A stretch of DNA of 64,000 nucleotides. Source: an uncultured Clostridia bacterium. GTDB taxonomy: Bacteria; Bacillota; Clostridia; Lachnospirales; Lachnospiraceae. Below, in pieces: positions 43,519 to 51,569 of this stretch. Where the stretch lies: NCBI GenBank assembly GCA_947643415.1, contig CANRWA010000006.1, positions 1-64,000 on the forward strand. Direction: 5' to 3'. The notes beneath the pieces were generated by a model. The model worked only from the letters and a program-made list of their open reading frames with translations. It made no database searches and was not told the DNA's origin. Each line of letters opens with the position of its first letter. The first letter of the stretch is position 1. The translations under genes were made by a program, and so were the position numbers.

Positions 43519-43917
43519 CTAAACTTTATTCCACTCAATTTCAGTCTTTCTGAGACACAAAGAGATATACTCTATATTTTCCTTTATCGCTTCAATCGTA
43601 TGTGTCGCATCTTGATATGTATAAACCATATTATAGCCTTCATCAAGCGTATTGTAAAGCATTACAAAATAGGCTTCCAGAGCATTTCTTTTCTTTCGGT
43701 TGTCACTCTTTTTCAGAGCAGCCAATATCTCTATCCGAAATTCGTCTCCTGCATCAAAATCTGTTTGCAGCGCTGAATTATAATGTTTACCATTCTTTAA
43801 TGTATAAAAATGTTCTGCAAGCCTTGTCCTCAGGTTCTTGGTATTTCCAATATAAGATTTTTCACTTCTGATATTCACAATCCTATAAATGCATGAAATA
43901 TCATCCACATCATACAT
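43519..43917 (-). CDS. GIY-YIG domain nuclease
   Basis: About 132 residues from ATG 43917; a GTG at 43968 overlapping the upstream gene is also possible, and neither has a convincing RBS. The GIY-YIG core is visible as CIYRIVNIRSEKSYIGNTKN (I-Y-R ... Y-I-G), with the catalytic Arg in LRTRLAEH and the Glu in KRNALEAYFVMLY. Free-standing domains of this type are common in phages and mobile elements and nick or cut DNA. It is downstream of a small XRE gene. Confidence 0.8.
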   Translation of the reverse strand: MYDVDDISCIYRIVNIRSEKSYIGNTKNLRTRLAEHFYTLKNGKHYNSALQTDFDAGDEFRIEILAALKKSDNRKKRNALEAYFVMLYNTLDEGYNMVYTYQDATHTIEAIKENIEYISLCLRKTEIEWNKV

Positions 43918-43927
43918 TGAATAATGT

Positions 43928-44143
43928 TCAAGCCTCTTGGATATCTTCGGTAAATTCAAACAAATCACCTACCTTACAATGAAACATCCGACAGAGCTTG
44001 TCGATCGTGTTATAGTCAATCCGAGCCACTCTATCATAATACAGGTTAGACACCGTGTTTCTTGCTAACCCTGTTTCATTACATACTTCTTGAACATTTT
44101 TGCGATTCTTGCCCATAAGTATGGATAAATTACACTTTACCAT
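43928..44143 (-). CDS. Small XRE-type (Cro-like) repressor
   Basis: 71 residues from ATG 44143, behind AAGGAGGTG. The HTH is LMGKNRKNVQEVCNETGLAR with NTVSNLYYDRVARIDYNTID as recognition and dimer helices. It has the YozG/YobD-like length. The gene diverges from the amidoligase operon, with a perfect palindrome between them, so it probably represses both. Confidence 0.85.
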   Translation of the reverse strand: MVKCNLSILMGKNRKNVQEVCNETGLARNTVSNLYYDRVARIDYNTIDKLCRMFHCKVGDLFEFTEDIQEA

Positions 44144-44204
44144 TTTATGCACCTCCTTGCTTTTTCTACTATTATAAATCACAGCATATCAATATGTCAA
44201 TAAT

Positions 44205-44226
44205 AATAATCAGTTTTTTGATTATT
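44205..44226. promoter_or_regulatory. Palindromic operator between XRE and amidoligase genes
   Basis: AATAATCA-N6-TGATTATT, perfect 8-bp arms. Just right of it, TTGACT (44242-44247) with a TAATAT (44264-44269) forms a plausible promoter for the rightward operon. The leader has further AATCAA-type half-sites. Confidence 0.6.
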
Positions 44227-44327
44227 TTAATTAAAATCCTATTGACTTCTCCGCTCCATATGTTAATATGTTTATAGATAAAGTTAATCAATTTAATCAA
44301 CATTTTAATTATTAGGAGGACAAGCAT

Positions 44328-45251
44328 ATGTTAAAAAATCAGCTATTCGGAGTAGAAGTAGAAATGACAGGTATTACAAGAGAAAAGGCAGCTACCATTG
44401 TTGCAGAAGTTCTCGGAACCACAGCATCCAGACCAGACAGCACTTGCTATGAAACCCGCATTATTGCAGACCAGGCAGGACGCAAATGGAAAGTTATGAG
44501 AGATTCCTCAATTTCTCCAATCAGAAATGACGGAAGCAATAACTCAATAGATGAATACAAAGTAGAATTTGTCACGCCACCGCTTAAATATGAAGATATC
44601 GAGTTGCTGCAGAGTATCATCAGACAATTGCGTGAAAACGGTGCAAAATCACATAGCAGCTGTGGCATACATATTCATGTGGATGGTGCAAATCACAATG
44701 CTGGTTCCCTTCGGAAACTGGTAAACTTTATGACTTCCCGGCAGGATCTGATTTATGAAGCACTTGAAATTGGTAACCGTGCTAACCGTTGGTGTCATAA
44801 ACTAAATTCCACTCTCCTAACTGAAATGAAAAAAGCCAAAAACCTCTCAAAAGAAAAGGCAGAACAGATTTGGTATAGTAGCGCAAATGATGGATATACT
44901 GGCGGCATCAGTCACCAACACTATAACGACACCCGGTATCATGGAGTAAATCTTCACAGCTATTTTTCCAAAGGCACTGTAGAATTCCGGCTTTTTAACA
45001 GCACTTTGCATGCCGGAAAAATCAAAGCATACATTCAGTTTTGCTTGGCGATATCTGCATGGGCCATCACTTCACAGAATAAAATCGTATTTCGTTCAAT
45101 GAACGGATACTCCGCAGAGCAAAAAGTGACTATCATGAGAAACATCCTTACCAACCGCCTGGGACTATATGGGGATGAATTCAAAACTTGCCGTCTACAC
45201 CTTATGACACCATTAAAGATAGCCGCAGGAATGACCTGCAGAGCTGCTTAA
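44328..45251 (+). CDS. Amidoligase-family enzyme (Amidoligase_2, COOH-NH2 ligase)
   Basis: 307 residues. Motifs of the COOH-NH2 ligase family within the glutamine-synthetase fold: FGVEVEMTG (acidic metal ligands) at the N-terminus, KVMRDSSIS and YKVEFVTPPLKYED, CGIHIHVDGANHNAGSL (His-x-His) and HGVNLHSYFSKGTVEFRLFN. Such enzymes join a carboxylate to an amine with ATP. The RBS is AGGAGGAC. It is the first gene of a three-gene unit with a small protein and a gamma-glutamylcyclotransferase-fold protein, a pairing noted in published comparative genomics of amidoligases, where a peptide or wall-directed gamma-glutamyl chemistry was proposed. Location beside a prophage suggests a phage-borne accessory module. 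Confidence 0.85.
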   Translation: MLKNQLFGVEVEMTGITREKAATIVAEVLGTTASRPDSTCYETRIIADQAGRKWKVMRDSSISPIRNDGSNNSIDEYKVEFVTPPLKYEDIELLQSIIRQLRENGAKSHSSCGIHIHVDGANHNAGSLRKLVNFMTSRQDLIYEALEIGNRANRWCHKLNSTLLTEMKKAKNLSKEKAEQIWYSSANDGYTGGISHQHYNDTRYHGVNLHSYFSKGTVEFRLFNSTLHAGKIKAYIQFCLAISAWAITSQNKIVFRSMNGYSAEQKVTIMRNILTNRLGLYGDEFKTCRLHLMTPLKIAAGMTCRAA

Positions 45252-45297
45252 AATTTCACGCTGACCTATCGGTGCAACGGGGGGAAAGAGAGACGAA

Positions 45298-45513
45298 ATG
45301 AAAACAAGGCTTAAATTAACAGACAAACAATTTGATACACTAGACAAAGAAACTCGTAGAAGTATGATATACCAGCTGATGTTTATTGACACACCGAGAT
45401 ATCAATATTGCATAGGCGCAAACGGTCAGTGGTGGACAATGGTCAGATATGAGTGGCAACATGCCGGAGAAGTGGACAAAAAAACTTCAAAAATCGTTGA
45501 TAAATGGTTATAA
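45298..45513 (+). CDS. Small conserved partner protein of the amidoligase operon
   Basis: 71 residues, unrecognised. It is lysine-rich at both ends, with an aromatic centre (YQYCIGANGQWWTMVRYEW). The RBS is GGGGGGAAAGAGAG. It lies between the amidoligase and the cyclotransferase-fold genes, 12 bases before the latter. It may be the substrate or a specificity factor of the two enzymes, by analogy with other operons in which a short protein sits between modifying enzymes; this is speculation. Confidence 0.6.
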   Translation: MKTRLKLTDKQFDTLDKETRRSMIYQLMFIDTPRYQYCIGANGQWWTMVRYEWQHAGEVDKKTSKIVDKWL

Positions 45514-45525
45514 GGAGGAAACGTC

Positions 45526-45969
45526 ATGGGAAAATTTTATATCGCTTATGGCAGCAACCTTAATTTAGCACAGATGGCCGCTAGATGTCCCTCTGCTAGA
45601 GTTTATGCAAAGGGAGTATTAAATAACTGGGAACTGGTCTATAGAGGCTCTGAAAGAAACTCGCACGCAACAATCGAAAGGAAATCCGGCTCAACCGTTC
45701 CTGTTCTTGTATGGGAAATTCAACCAATAGATGAGTATCGACTAGACATATATGAGGGGTATCCACGTTACTATTTCAAGAAAAATATCATGGTGGATAT
45801 TGGAGGAAAGCAAAAGAAAGCAATGGTATATATCATGGATGAGAGACAACTTCCCGGAAGACCATCCGCCAACTATATAGAAACCATCCGCCAAGGATAC
45901 ACTGATAATAATATGGATATATCAATTTTTGAAAAATCTTTGGAAATAAATTCCATTGAATGTGAATAA
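45526..45969 (+). CDS. Gamma-glutamylcyclotransferase-fold (AIG2-like) protein
   Basis: 147 residues. The fold signature FYIAYGSNLNLAQM is at the N-terminus (substrate-binding loop YGSN) and the catalytic Glu is in LDIYEGYPRYYFKK. PVLVWEIQPIDEYRL is the conserved strand. Members cyclise gamma-glutamyl groups to release 5-oxoproline, or run gamma-glutamylamine chemistry. Next to an amidoligase it could trim or reverse the bond made by that enzyme. RBS AAGGAGGAA; a terminator follows. Confidence 0.88.
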   Translation: MGKFYIAYGSNLNLAQMAARCPSARVYAKGVLNNWELVYRGSERNSHATIERKSGSTVPVLVWEIQPIDEYRLDIYEGYPRYYFKKNIMVDIGGKQKKAMVYIMDERQLPGRPSANYIETIRQGYTDNNMDISIFEKSLEINSIECE

Positions 45970-45982
45970 CATTTGTGGTATA

Positions 45983-46014
45983 AAAAAGACGTTCGATCCT
46001 TGAACGTCTTTTTT
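45983..46014. terminator. Intrinsic terminator of the amidoligase operon
   Basis: AAAAGACGTTC, seven-base loop, GAACGTCTTTT: an 11-bp stem followed by a T-run on the plus strand and an A-run on the other side. It can also end the leftward XRE transcript. Confidence 0.9.
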
Positions 46015-46035
46015 GTGACAGCCAGTGTTGCAGCA

Positions 46036-46299
46036 CTATCTGTCAGTTGATGATGAAATCAGAGAACCGTTCTTGGTATGAATGATTTTAGGGCTCGCAT
46101 CCGGCACCCGCACAATCAATTCATCGAGTTGACAATCCAAAGCCTCGCAAATGAGGTCTAAGTGTTCAAGATTTACTCTTTCAACCAACTCATGGTACAA
46201 TTCATTGATTGTGTTTGGCCGGATACCAGTAGCCCTTGCCAAATCAGCCTGTGTCCATCTGAGTTCACCGAGCTTTGTAGATAGTAAAATTCTTATCAT
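46036..46299 (-). CDS. XRE-family (Cro/C1-type) regulator
   Basis: 87 residues. The HTH is KLGELRWTQADLARATGIRP followed by NTINELYHELVERVNLEHLD; the segment ALDCQLDELI closes the domain. The RBS is AAGGAGCGG. A 16-bp perfect inverted repeat surrounds its promoter (46314-46372). Position at the left end of the prophage late region fits a regulator of the prophage or of the accessory module. Confidence 0.85.
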   Translation of the reverse strand: MIRILLSTKLGELRWTQADLARATGIRPNTINELYHELVERVNLEHLDLICEALDCQLDELIVRVPDASPKIIHTKNGSLISSSTDR

Positions 46300-46313
46300 A
46301 CATCGCCGCTCCT

Positions 46314-46372
46314 TCCGCTATAAAATAACATCTTTCGACAAACTTGCGTAACAATAGTTATTTTATAGCGGA
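46314..46372. promoter_or_regulatory. Operator: 16-bp perfect inverted repeat upstream of XRE gene
   Basis: Arms TCCGCTATAAAATAAC (46314-46329) and GTTATTTTATAGCGGA (46357-46372). The left arm is immediately upstream of the RBS. The 27-base loop contains TTTCGACAAA, a 0A-box-like sequence (TTCGACA at 46334-46340). The XRE protein is the likely ligand. Confidence 0.6.
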
Positions 46373-46426
46373 ATTAGATAAATCCTATCAAACATATGTT
46401 AGGATATTTATGGGAAATCACAAAAC

Positions 46427-47155
46427 CTACATCTCCTTGATCTTTTTCAAGGAAATCCACTGCCACCTGCCTTTGGCATCTTTCTCCAGCAACCTCCCCC
46501 AATTTCCTATGGTTTTGGAAACTGTAACGGTCCTTCCCTTTGGAACATTACCAATTTTGTTCTTAGGTTTTACGCCTTTACTGGATCGTATGGCAGCCGC
46601 TTTAGTGACCTTTGCTTTGTACTGGTAGTTCTTTGTGACTTTGTTTAGGAAATGCTCCCATTTCTTGTTATGTCCGCCAATCAGGCGTGCCGGGCATTCC
46701 TTTCCATTCACATCCCAATGCCTCACCACATGCTTGATGTTAGGGCACTGATCCTTGATCCACAAGTAAAACTGCCTACAGGCAAGCATCTGTTCCCATG
46801 AAGGGTCTTTTGCAACGCAGTCGCAGAGTTCGATACTGATGCTGTTGACATTGGTAATCTTTCCGTAGTAACTTCCAGCACCACCAGAGGTGCTGTACTT
46901 GCCACCCACGGCATATGCCACCCTTTCGATCGGGATGGAATAGGCTATATCACCATTCCGGCTTACATAGATATGTGCTCCGGCAGCTCTTGTATTCCCA
47001 GTAGCATAGTAATCAGCGTTATTTTTAGCCGTGTCACCCTTATTGGCTGTGTAATGGAACACTACAGCAATGACCCCTTTCAGGCTTCTTGCCCCTCCAT
47101 AGCTGAGCTTTTTTGCTGTCCTGGTATATCCTGCTGGCTTTTTTACTTTTGCCAT
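46427..47155 (-). CDS. Phage endolysin: N-acetylmuramoyl-L-alanine amidase
   Basis: 242 residues from ATG 47155, which follows AAGGGGTGA; the longer frame overlaps the holin gene. The Amidase_2 (T7-lysozyme-like) zinc ligands are in VVFHYTANKG and VVRHWDVNGKECPARL. The C-terminal part from about 185 is a bacterial SH3-like wall-binding domain (RTVTVSKTIGNWGRLLEKDA, GRWQWISLKKI). It cuts the amide between muramic acid and the stem peptide to release phage. It is the last gene of the late operon, after the holin, as in PBSX (xlyA). Confidence 0.92.
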   Translation of the reverse strand: MAKVKKPAGYTRTAKKLSYGGARSLKGVIAVVFHYTANKGDTAKNNADYYATGNTRAAGAHIYVSRNGDIAYSIPIERVAYAVGGKYSTSGGAGSYYGKITNVNSISIELCDCVAKDPSWEQMLACRQFYLWIKDQCPNIKHVVRHWDVNGKECPARLIGGHNKKWEHFLNKVTKNYQYKAKVTKAAAIRSSKGVKPKNKIGNVPKGRTVTVSKTIGNWGRLLEKDAKGRWQWISLKKIKEM

Positions 47156-47159
47156 GGTA

Positions 47160-47447
47160 TCACCCCTTTTCATCAAATACTGTGTCAGAGTCATCCGTAT
47201 CAAAGTTTCTCAGCTTAGCCAGGTAAAAATCTGCCGCTTTCGCCTTGTCCGTAAAGCTGTTGTTTTTCCAGAATCCCAGAATAATCACTCCTATGCTTAC
47301 AAGACTTTCAATAAGGCTGTTAAGGGACGCCCCGTCAATCTCCACCGGATGGATACCCAGCGCTTTCAGCATGATATTAATAATTACCACTACTGTAAGG
47401 ATTGTCCTTACTACTGTACCTTTTGTTACTTTTAAACCATTTACCAT
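47160..47447 (-). CDS. Phage holin (phi-LC3 family)
   Basis: 95 residues. A single long hydrophobic segment near the N-terminus (TVVRTILTVVVIINIMLKAL) is followed by a second (LVSIGVIILGFW) and a charged tail with WKNNSFTDKAKAADFYL, the phi-LC3 holin pattern. It makes the membrane lesion that lets the amidase reach the wall. It ends four bases before the endolysin start. Confidence 0.9.
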   Translation of the reverse strand: MVNGLKVTKGTVVRTILTVVVIINIMLKALGIHPVEIDGASLNSLIESLVSIGVIILGFWKNNSFTDKAKAADFYLAKLRNFDTDDSDTVFDEKG

Positions 47448-47466
47448 ATCAATCTTCCTCCTGTCC

Positions 47467-47760
47467 TCAGCCTTTTACAGGCAAATTTTCAACTTCCTTC
47501 ATTAAATGTGTCACCATGCCATTCCCTCCCAGGTCATGATACGCCTGGTACATCTCTGTGAAATTTTCCAAGCCATGTTTCGTCGTATATCCGCGCTTTG
47601 TCCATTCCTCATGATATTCAATAAGCTGGACCCTCAACAAAAGCATGGTCCCTGTCCCGTTGGCATCCCGGTCTTTTTTCTGCTGCTTTAGCAGCCATAC
47701 TACATATCCCATTATGATTGGCAGTACAATCGTGTATGTAGAAAAAAGAAAATCTTTCAA
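47467..47760 (-). CDS. Small phage membrane protein of the lysis cassette
   Basis: 97 residues with one N-terminal membrane segment (TYTIVLPIIMGYVVWLL) and a soluble tail (RVQLIEYHEEWTKRGYTTKH). I do not recognise the family with certainty. In this location PBSX-like phages encode a small haemolysin or holin partner (XhlA-like), so a lysis-accessory or antiholin role is plausible. It is encoded 19 bases upstream of the holin. Confidence 0.65.
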   Translation of the reverse strand: MKDFLFSTYTIVLPIIMGYVVWLLKQQKKDRDANGTGTMLLLRVQLIEYHEEWTKRGYTTKHGLENFTEMYQAYHDLGGNGMVTHLMKEVENLPVKG

Positions 47761-47782
47761 TTCCCCGCCTCCTTTACAAAAT

Positions 47783-47801
47783 AAAAAGAGCCTCCCGGCT
47801 C
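47783..47801 (-). terminator. Intrinsic terminator after the tail-fibre gene
   Basis: On the minus strand GAGCC-GGGA-GGCTC followed by TTTTTAT. It lies between the fibre and the lysis genes and may reduce read-through into lysis functions. Confidence 0.6.
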
Positions 47802-47866
47802 AGTCTGCTACTACCTATATTGGATGGTCCCTTGCATTATGATGCATAATATACACCCCTTCAATG

Positions 47867-49171
47867 TCACCTATAATAAATTGTTAAAATTGCACCGTCT
47901 CCTACATACTCTCTATTGCCAACTATCGCTTTTACTATTTGAGCATAAGAGGTGCTGATGAGTACTTCGCAGTATCCACTATACCCTCCCGTTGAATATC
48001 CGCTAATCAATCTCTTTCCTTTTTGTGACGATGCTGGCAGTGATGATCGTGCAATATTCCACGTATAAACATATCGTGATTCTGACTCGCCACAAAGAAC
48101 CTCAACTATGATATCATTATACAAAGATGTAATACTGGACAAGCTGATCGAGATTAATCCCTGACTTCCCCCTATGCTTTTCCATTTTAATGTATCTGTA
48201 ATCGCTGCCCTTGTCATAGTCCCATCCGTGCTTGTGCCTGTGGATGTATACAGTTTGGTCAATCCAGACACAGAAGCCGTACCTGTACCATATGTGGTAT
48301 TTGTATCAGATGCCGGAATCCCTAATGCTGTAATATCTGCCTTTGTCACTGCTGTTACCCCGGTCACATGGCCATTTGCATCCGTAGCGATCTTGTACAA
48401 CCCACTGGATTTTACCCCGGTAGCACTAGCCGGATGGGTATATTTATTTGCCCCTGTGGCAATACCAGCCAGCTTTGTGCGCTCTGATGCAGTAAAGTGA
48501 ATTGCATCATTGTTTACATGGGTATCCAACTCTGATTGATTCGCTTTTTGTCCGATTGCTTCCTGCATAGCAGTGGACAGTGGTTTATCCTTATCTGCTG
48601 TGTTGTCTACATTCCCTAAACCTATCTCTTCCTTGCTATAGACAGGTTTTTCTGGATTTCTTGCCCAATCATGGATATCGCTCTCATTTACTTTTTTCTT
48701 GTCTAATTCACTCAGTTTTTGCTCAACCTCTGTTGACAGGGCATACAAATTACTTGCTGTATGTACAGTAATATTGACGTCATCATTCACCACCACAGTC
48801 AGGCGGATCCTTTTCTCTTTTGATACCAACTCTGAATCCGGATCAATATACTCAGCATCCCCGGTCCCTGCATTGTCATAATAACATAATGCCCCATTGC
48901 CTATGATTCCTATTTCCCGGAAATAAAATCCTTGCGGTGCCTGGCTGCTGTTCCAGTCACAGTCTATCGTCACCTCATTATCCCGTCTTGCTACCCTTGT
49001 GACCGGGATTTCCATAACCATGTTGGTCAATTCCTTTTTGCTCGGATAAGAACCATTAAATACCCCATCACCAAACTGTACATGGGTAAACTGTAATGCC
49101 TTCTCACTGCCTATAGCTGCTGCTATTTTATTTCTTCCCTGATTTGTCAGGATCAGTCCTCCAAAACTCAT
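47867..49171 (-). CDS. Phage tail-collar fibre protein (XkdV position)
   Basis: 434 residues. The N-terminus, GGLILTNQGRNKIAAAIGSE then FGDG, is the tail-collar fibre family (DUF3751-like) that attaches to the baseplate. RKIxL-type strands follow, then repeats rich in SGLTKLYTSTGTSTDG and HFTASERTKLAGIATGANKY, a phage side-fibre repeat. The C-terminal domain (about 330-434) would bind the host surface. It overlaps the previous gene by four bases. Confidence 0.88.
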   Translation of the reverse strand: MSFGGLILTNQGRNKIAAAIGSEKALQFTHVQFGDGVFNGSYPSKKELTNMVMEIPVTRVARRDNEVTIDCDWNSSQAPQGFYFREIGIIGNGALCYYDNAGTGDAEYIDPDSELVSKEKRIRLTVVVNDDVNITVHTASNLYALSTEVEQKLSELDKKKVNESDIHDWARNPEKPVYSKEEIGLGNVDNTADKDKPLSTAMQEAIGQKANQSELDTHVNNDAIHFTASERTKLAGIATGANKYTHPASATGVKSSGLYKIATDANGHVTGVTAVTKADITALGIPASDTNTTYGTGTASVSGLTKLYTSTGTSTDGTMTRAAITDTLKWKSIGGSQGLISISLSSITSLYNDIIVEVLCGESESRYVYTWNIARSSLPASSQKGKRLISGYSTGGYSGYCEVLISTSYAQIVKAIVGNREYVGDGAILTIYYR

Positions 49172-49740
49172 ATAACCACCTGCCTTAACTTAAATATTTC
49201 ATTATCCTGCCATACAATACCAGTACTGATACGTTCCTTGCTCTTCGTGGATGCATAGATATCTATAGTAATATGTGCTGGTATAGTATAGTTATTAATA
49301 GCTTCACGAATCATACTCACATAATCTGTTATATTTTCACGGAAGGGAATATCTATAACCAAATGTGAACTGCCAAAAGTTACCTCACAATCAGCTCCGC
49401 AACATTCCTTTACGATTGCTTTGATCCTTCTGCCTGTCATTTTACCCCCGCCATTCCATTTCATCTTTACTATGGAACGTCTGTCCTCGATGCTGGTTCC
49501 CTGTGCAGGAGTAATATGCAGGAATGCTTCATACCGTGCCAGCATAGCTTCTGAACAGCTGTTAAAAAACCTATCTTTCACAGTCCTTTCCATGTCCGAT
49601 GCCATCCTATCAAGCGTATATCCGGCAAAAGTATTGTTTGCCTCCATTTCACGAATATCCCGCCAATATTTCGGAAGGTACGAATCAAGCTCTTCCTTTC
49701 CCGGATGTTCCCGGTTATAAAACACATCATGTGTCAGCAT
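49168..49740 (-). CDS. xkdU: Phage tail protein, YmfQ/DUF2313 family (XkdU-like)
   Basis: 190 residues. LDSYLPKYWRDIREMEANN at the start and RMASDMERTVKDRFFNSCSE, with ARYEAFLHITPAQGTSIEDR after it, are the YmfQ family pattern. It links the baseplate J protein to the fibre. It overlaps both neighbours (XkdT-like and fibre), the compact arrangement of PBSX-like tails. Confidence 0.85.
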   Translation of the reverse strand: MLTHDVFYNREHPGKEELDSYLPKYWRDIREMEANNTFAGYTLDRMASDMERTVKDRFFNSCSEAMLARYEAFLHITPAQGTSIEDRRSIVKMKWNGGGKMTGRRIKAIVKECCGADCEVTFGSSHLVIDIPFRENITDYVSMIREAINNYTIPAHITIDIYASTKSKERISTGIVWQDNEIFKLRQVVI

Positions 49741-50851
49741 TCAATACCACCTCCGCAAGGACAGCCACCGATTCCCGGTCTATTTCTATATTCTCCCCAC
49801 TGCCATTGATTGTCAGGCTGTCGTAATCATAATCAAGGACACCAGAGAGCGCTGTGATAATAGATCCAATATTACTAATCCGGACAGTTGTAGAACCCTT
49901 ATCAGAAGCCTCCAGTGCAATCCTTGTCAGGTAGGCTGTAATCTGTCCCCTCGCAGCATTTATAACCTGTTCCCTTGTATAACCTTCCATCAGATCTACA
50001 GCAGCCGTTATCGTTAAATAGACGGGCTCTGCAGAGGCTGCCAGAAAGTGCAGGCCAATATTGGCTGCCCCCTCACCAAGACCATCCCCAAAGGTATATA
50101 CCTTTCCATCTACAACCACATCGTAACCTTTTTCGATCGGATCAATATACTGTTGCACCGCTGCCACCACTTCATTGGAAACATTCTGTCCCATCTTTGA
50201 CAACAATACTGCCTTAACCGTATTCTCACCACCCCATAACGAAAATATTTTTGCCCTGCCAATACCTTCGTGCTGTTCACATAACAGTTTCAACTGTGGA
50301 ACATTACTATTTGACGCTGGGTTTATTTTTGATGCCTGCCATCTGGCAAGCAGGCTTTCATCTGATTCCTCCACCATTCCAGATATTATCAGTTCGCCGA
50401 GTGTAGCGCTTTCCAAATCGTCAATATTATCTACCGGAATTAGATCACTCCCTGGCAGGAGTGCATTACTCTCTTCTCCTGGTTCATTGGCAACCATACA
50501 CAATACTCCATCCGCATCAGATAATGTAAAATAGGTATCTTCGCACATAAACTCCGTTCCTGTCTCTGGTGTAATCCCCTTAAACTGAACAGACCAGCAG
50601 GAAGGTGTTGCAGCAATCCGATATACATTATCTTGGGCGGCATATTCAGTCAAAAACTCACCTACAGCAGTATCCGGCATCATCATATCGTGAAGCAATG
50701 AGAGATCCCCATAAAATTTTGCAACACGCATACAGTGTCCCATCTGCATATCCATAAACACAGAACCCTCTCTAACGTCAACCCCCAGTTCTTCCCCCAT
50801 ATCTTCTGCCAGATCGGACCAAAATTCTTCGTCCATTTCCTCCGTAAACAT
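49727..50851 (-). CDS. xkdT: Baseplate J/gp47-family protein (XkdT-like)
   Basis: 374 residues. It builds the outer wedge of the contractile tail baseplate. AEDMGEELGVDVREGSVF opens the sequence; SDLIPVDNIDDLESATLGEL and ESDESLLARWQASKINPASN mark the BPJ core; VYLTITAAVDLMEGYTREQV is typical of the C-terminal part. Four bases separate it from the upstream DUF2634 gene. Confidence 0.9.
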   Translation of the reverse strand: MFTEEMDEEFWSDLAEDMGEELGVDVREGSVFMDMQMGHCMRVAKFYGDLSLLHDMMMPDTAVGEFLTEYAAQDNVYRIAATPSCWSVQFKGITPETGTEFMCEDTYFTLSDADGVLCMVANEPGEESNALLPGSDLIPVDNIDDLESATLGELIISGMVEESDESLLARWQASKINPASNSNVPQLKLLCEQHEGIGRAKIFSLWGGENTVKAVLLSKMGQNVSNEVVAAVQQYIDPIEKGYDVVVDGKVYTFGDGLGEGAANIGLHFLAASAEPVYLTITAAVDLMEGYTREQVINAARGQITAYLTRIALEASDKGSTTVRISNIGSIITALSGVLDYDYDSLTINGSGENIEIDRESVAVLAEVVLNADT

Positions 50852-50854
50852 TTG

Positions 50855-51274
50855 TCAAAACACTCCTTCCATGTTTAATTCCCCATAGATGGTAGATACA
50901 TCAAACGTAACTTTCATACCATCCCGTTCATCTGTACTGTCATAAAATTCAAAATGATCCACGCCGAGTATCCTTTCGTCGTCCGCCAAGGCATCTGCAA
51001 TCAGATCTGGTATTTCTGCCTCCAGAAAAGCATCCGTATTTTCATCACTCATCATGGTATCCAGGACCTCGCAGCCATAATCATCTGAATATGCCAGATT
51101 TTTATACCGTTCTGTCAGCAGGATTTTAGTGATAGCCTGCTCTACAGCCTCTAAACCATCTATCATACCGCTTATGCAGCCATTTTCAAAATCAATCCTG
51201 TATGTTCTGGTTTCCTGCTCCGCATCTTCCTCCACCTCATCTATATCCAGCACAAGGTCTGTATCCATTTCCAT
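50855..51274 (-). CDS. xkdS: DUF2634 phage protein (XkdS-like)
   Basis: 139 residues from ATG 51274, which follows GGAGGTG. It belongs to the gp25-like/XkdS family: TYRIDFENGCISGMIDGLEA, ILLTERYKNLAYSDDYGCEV and VTFDVSTIYG. gp25-like proteins are inner baseplate wedge components. It is acidic. Confidence 0.82.
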   Translation of the reverse strand: MEMDTDLVLDIDEVEEDAEQETRTYRIDFENGCISGMIDGLEAVEQAITKILLTERYKNLAYSDDYGCEVLDTMMSDENTDAFLEAEIPDLIADALADDERILGVDHFEFYDSTDERDGMKVTFDVSTIYGELNMEGVF

Positions 51275-51292
51275 GACAACACCTCCATCCAT

Positions 51293-51556
51293 CTATGATT
51301 TATCCAGAACATAGTATATTTTTCCGTTATTACATATGAGCAGATTCACTTTGTCCCCGGTTTCCAATGCTCCTTCCTTTTCCAACCTTGCCGGCAGGAT
51401 AAGATCCGTTTTGGAAAGCTTCATTTTTTTGTCATTGACAAGAGTGACCGATAATGGCTCTCTTTTTGTAATGATCCCTTCTTCAATCATTGTTGGTGAC
51501 ATACAATCCTGAACGATCTTTACCAGCATATGCTTTATGCTTGTTTCATTATCCAT
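51293..51556 (-). CDS. DUF2577 phage protein (XkdR-like)
   Basis: 87 residues. It belongs to a small conserved baseplate-cluster family (DUF2577): GIITKREPLSVTLVNDKKMK, LPARLEKEGALETGDKVNLL and NGKIYYVLDKS, with OB-like strands. Exact role unknown; always between the XkdQ- and XkdS-like genes. Confidence 0.75.
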   Translation of the reverse strand: MDNETSIKHMLVKIVQDCMSPTMIEEGIITKREPLSVTLVNDKKMKLSKTDLILPARLEKEGALETGDKVNLLICNNGKIYYVLDKS

Positions 51557-51569
51557 GAGCCCCTCCTAT

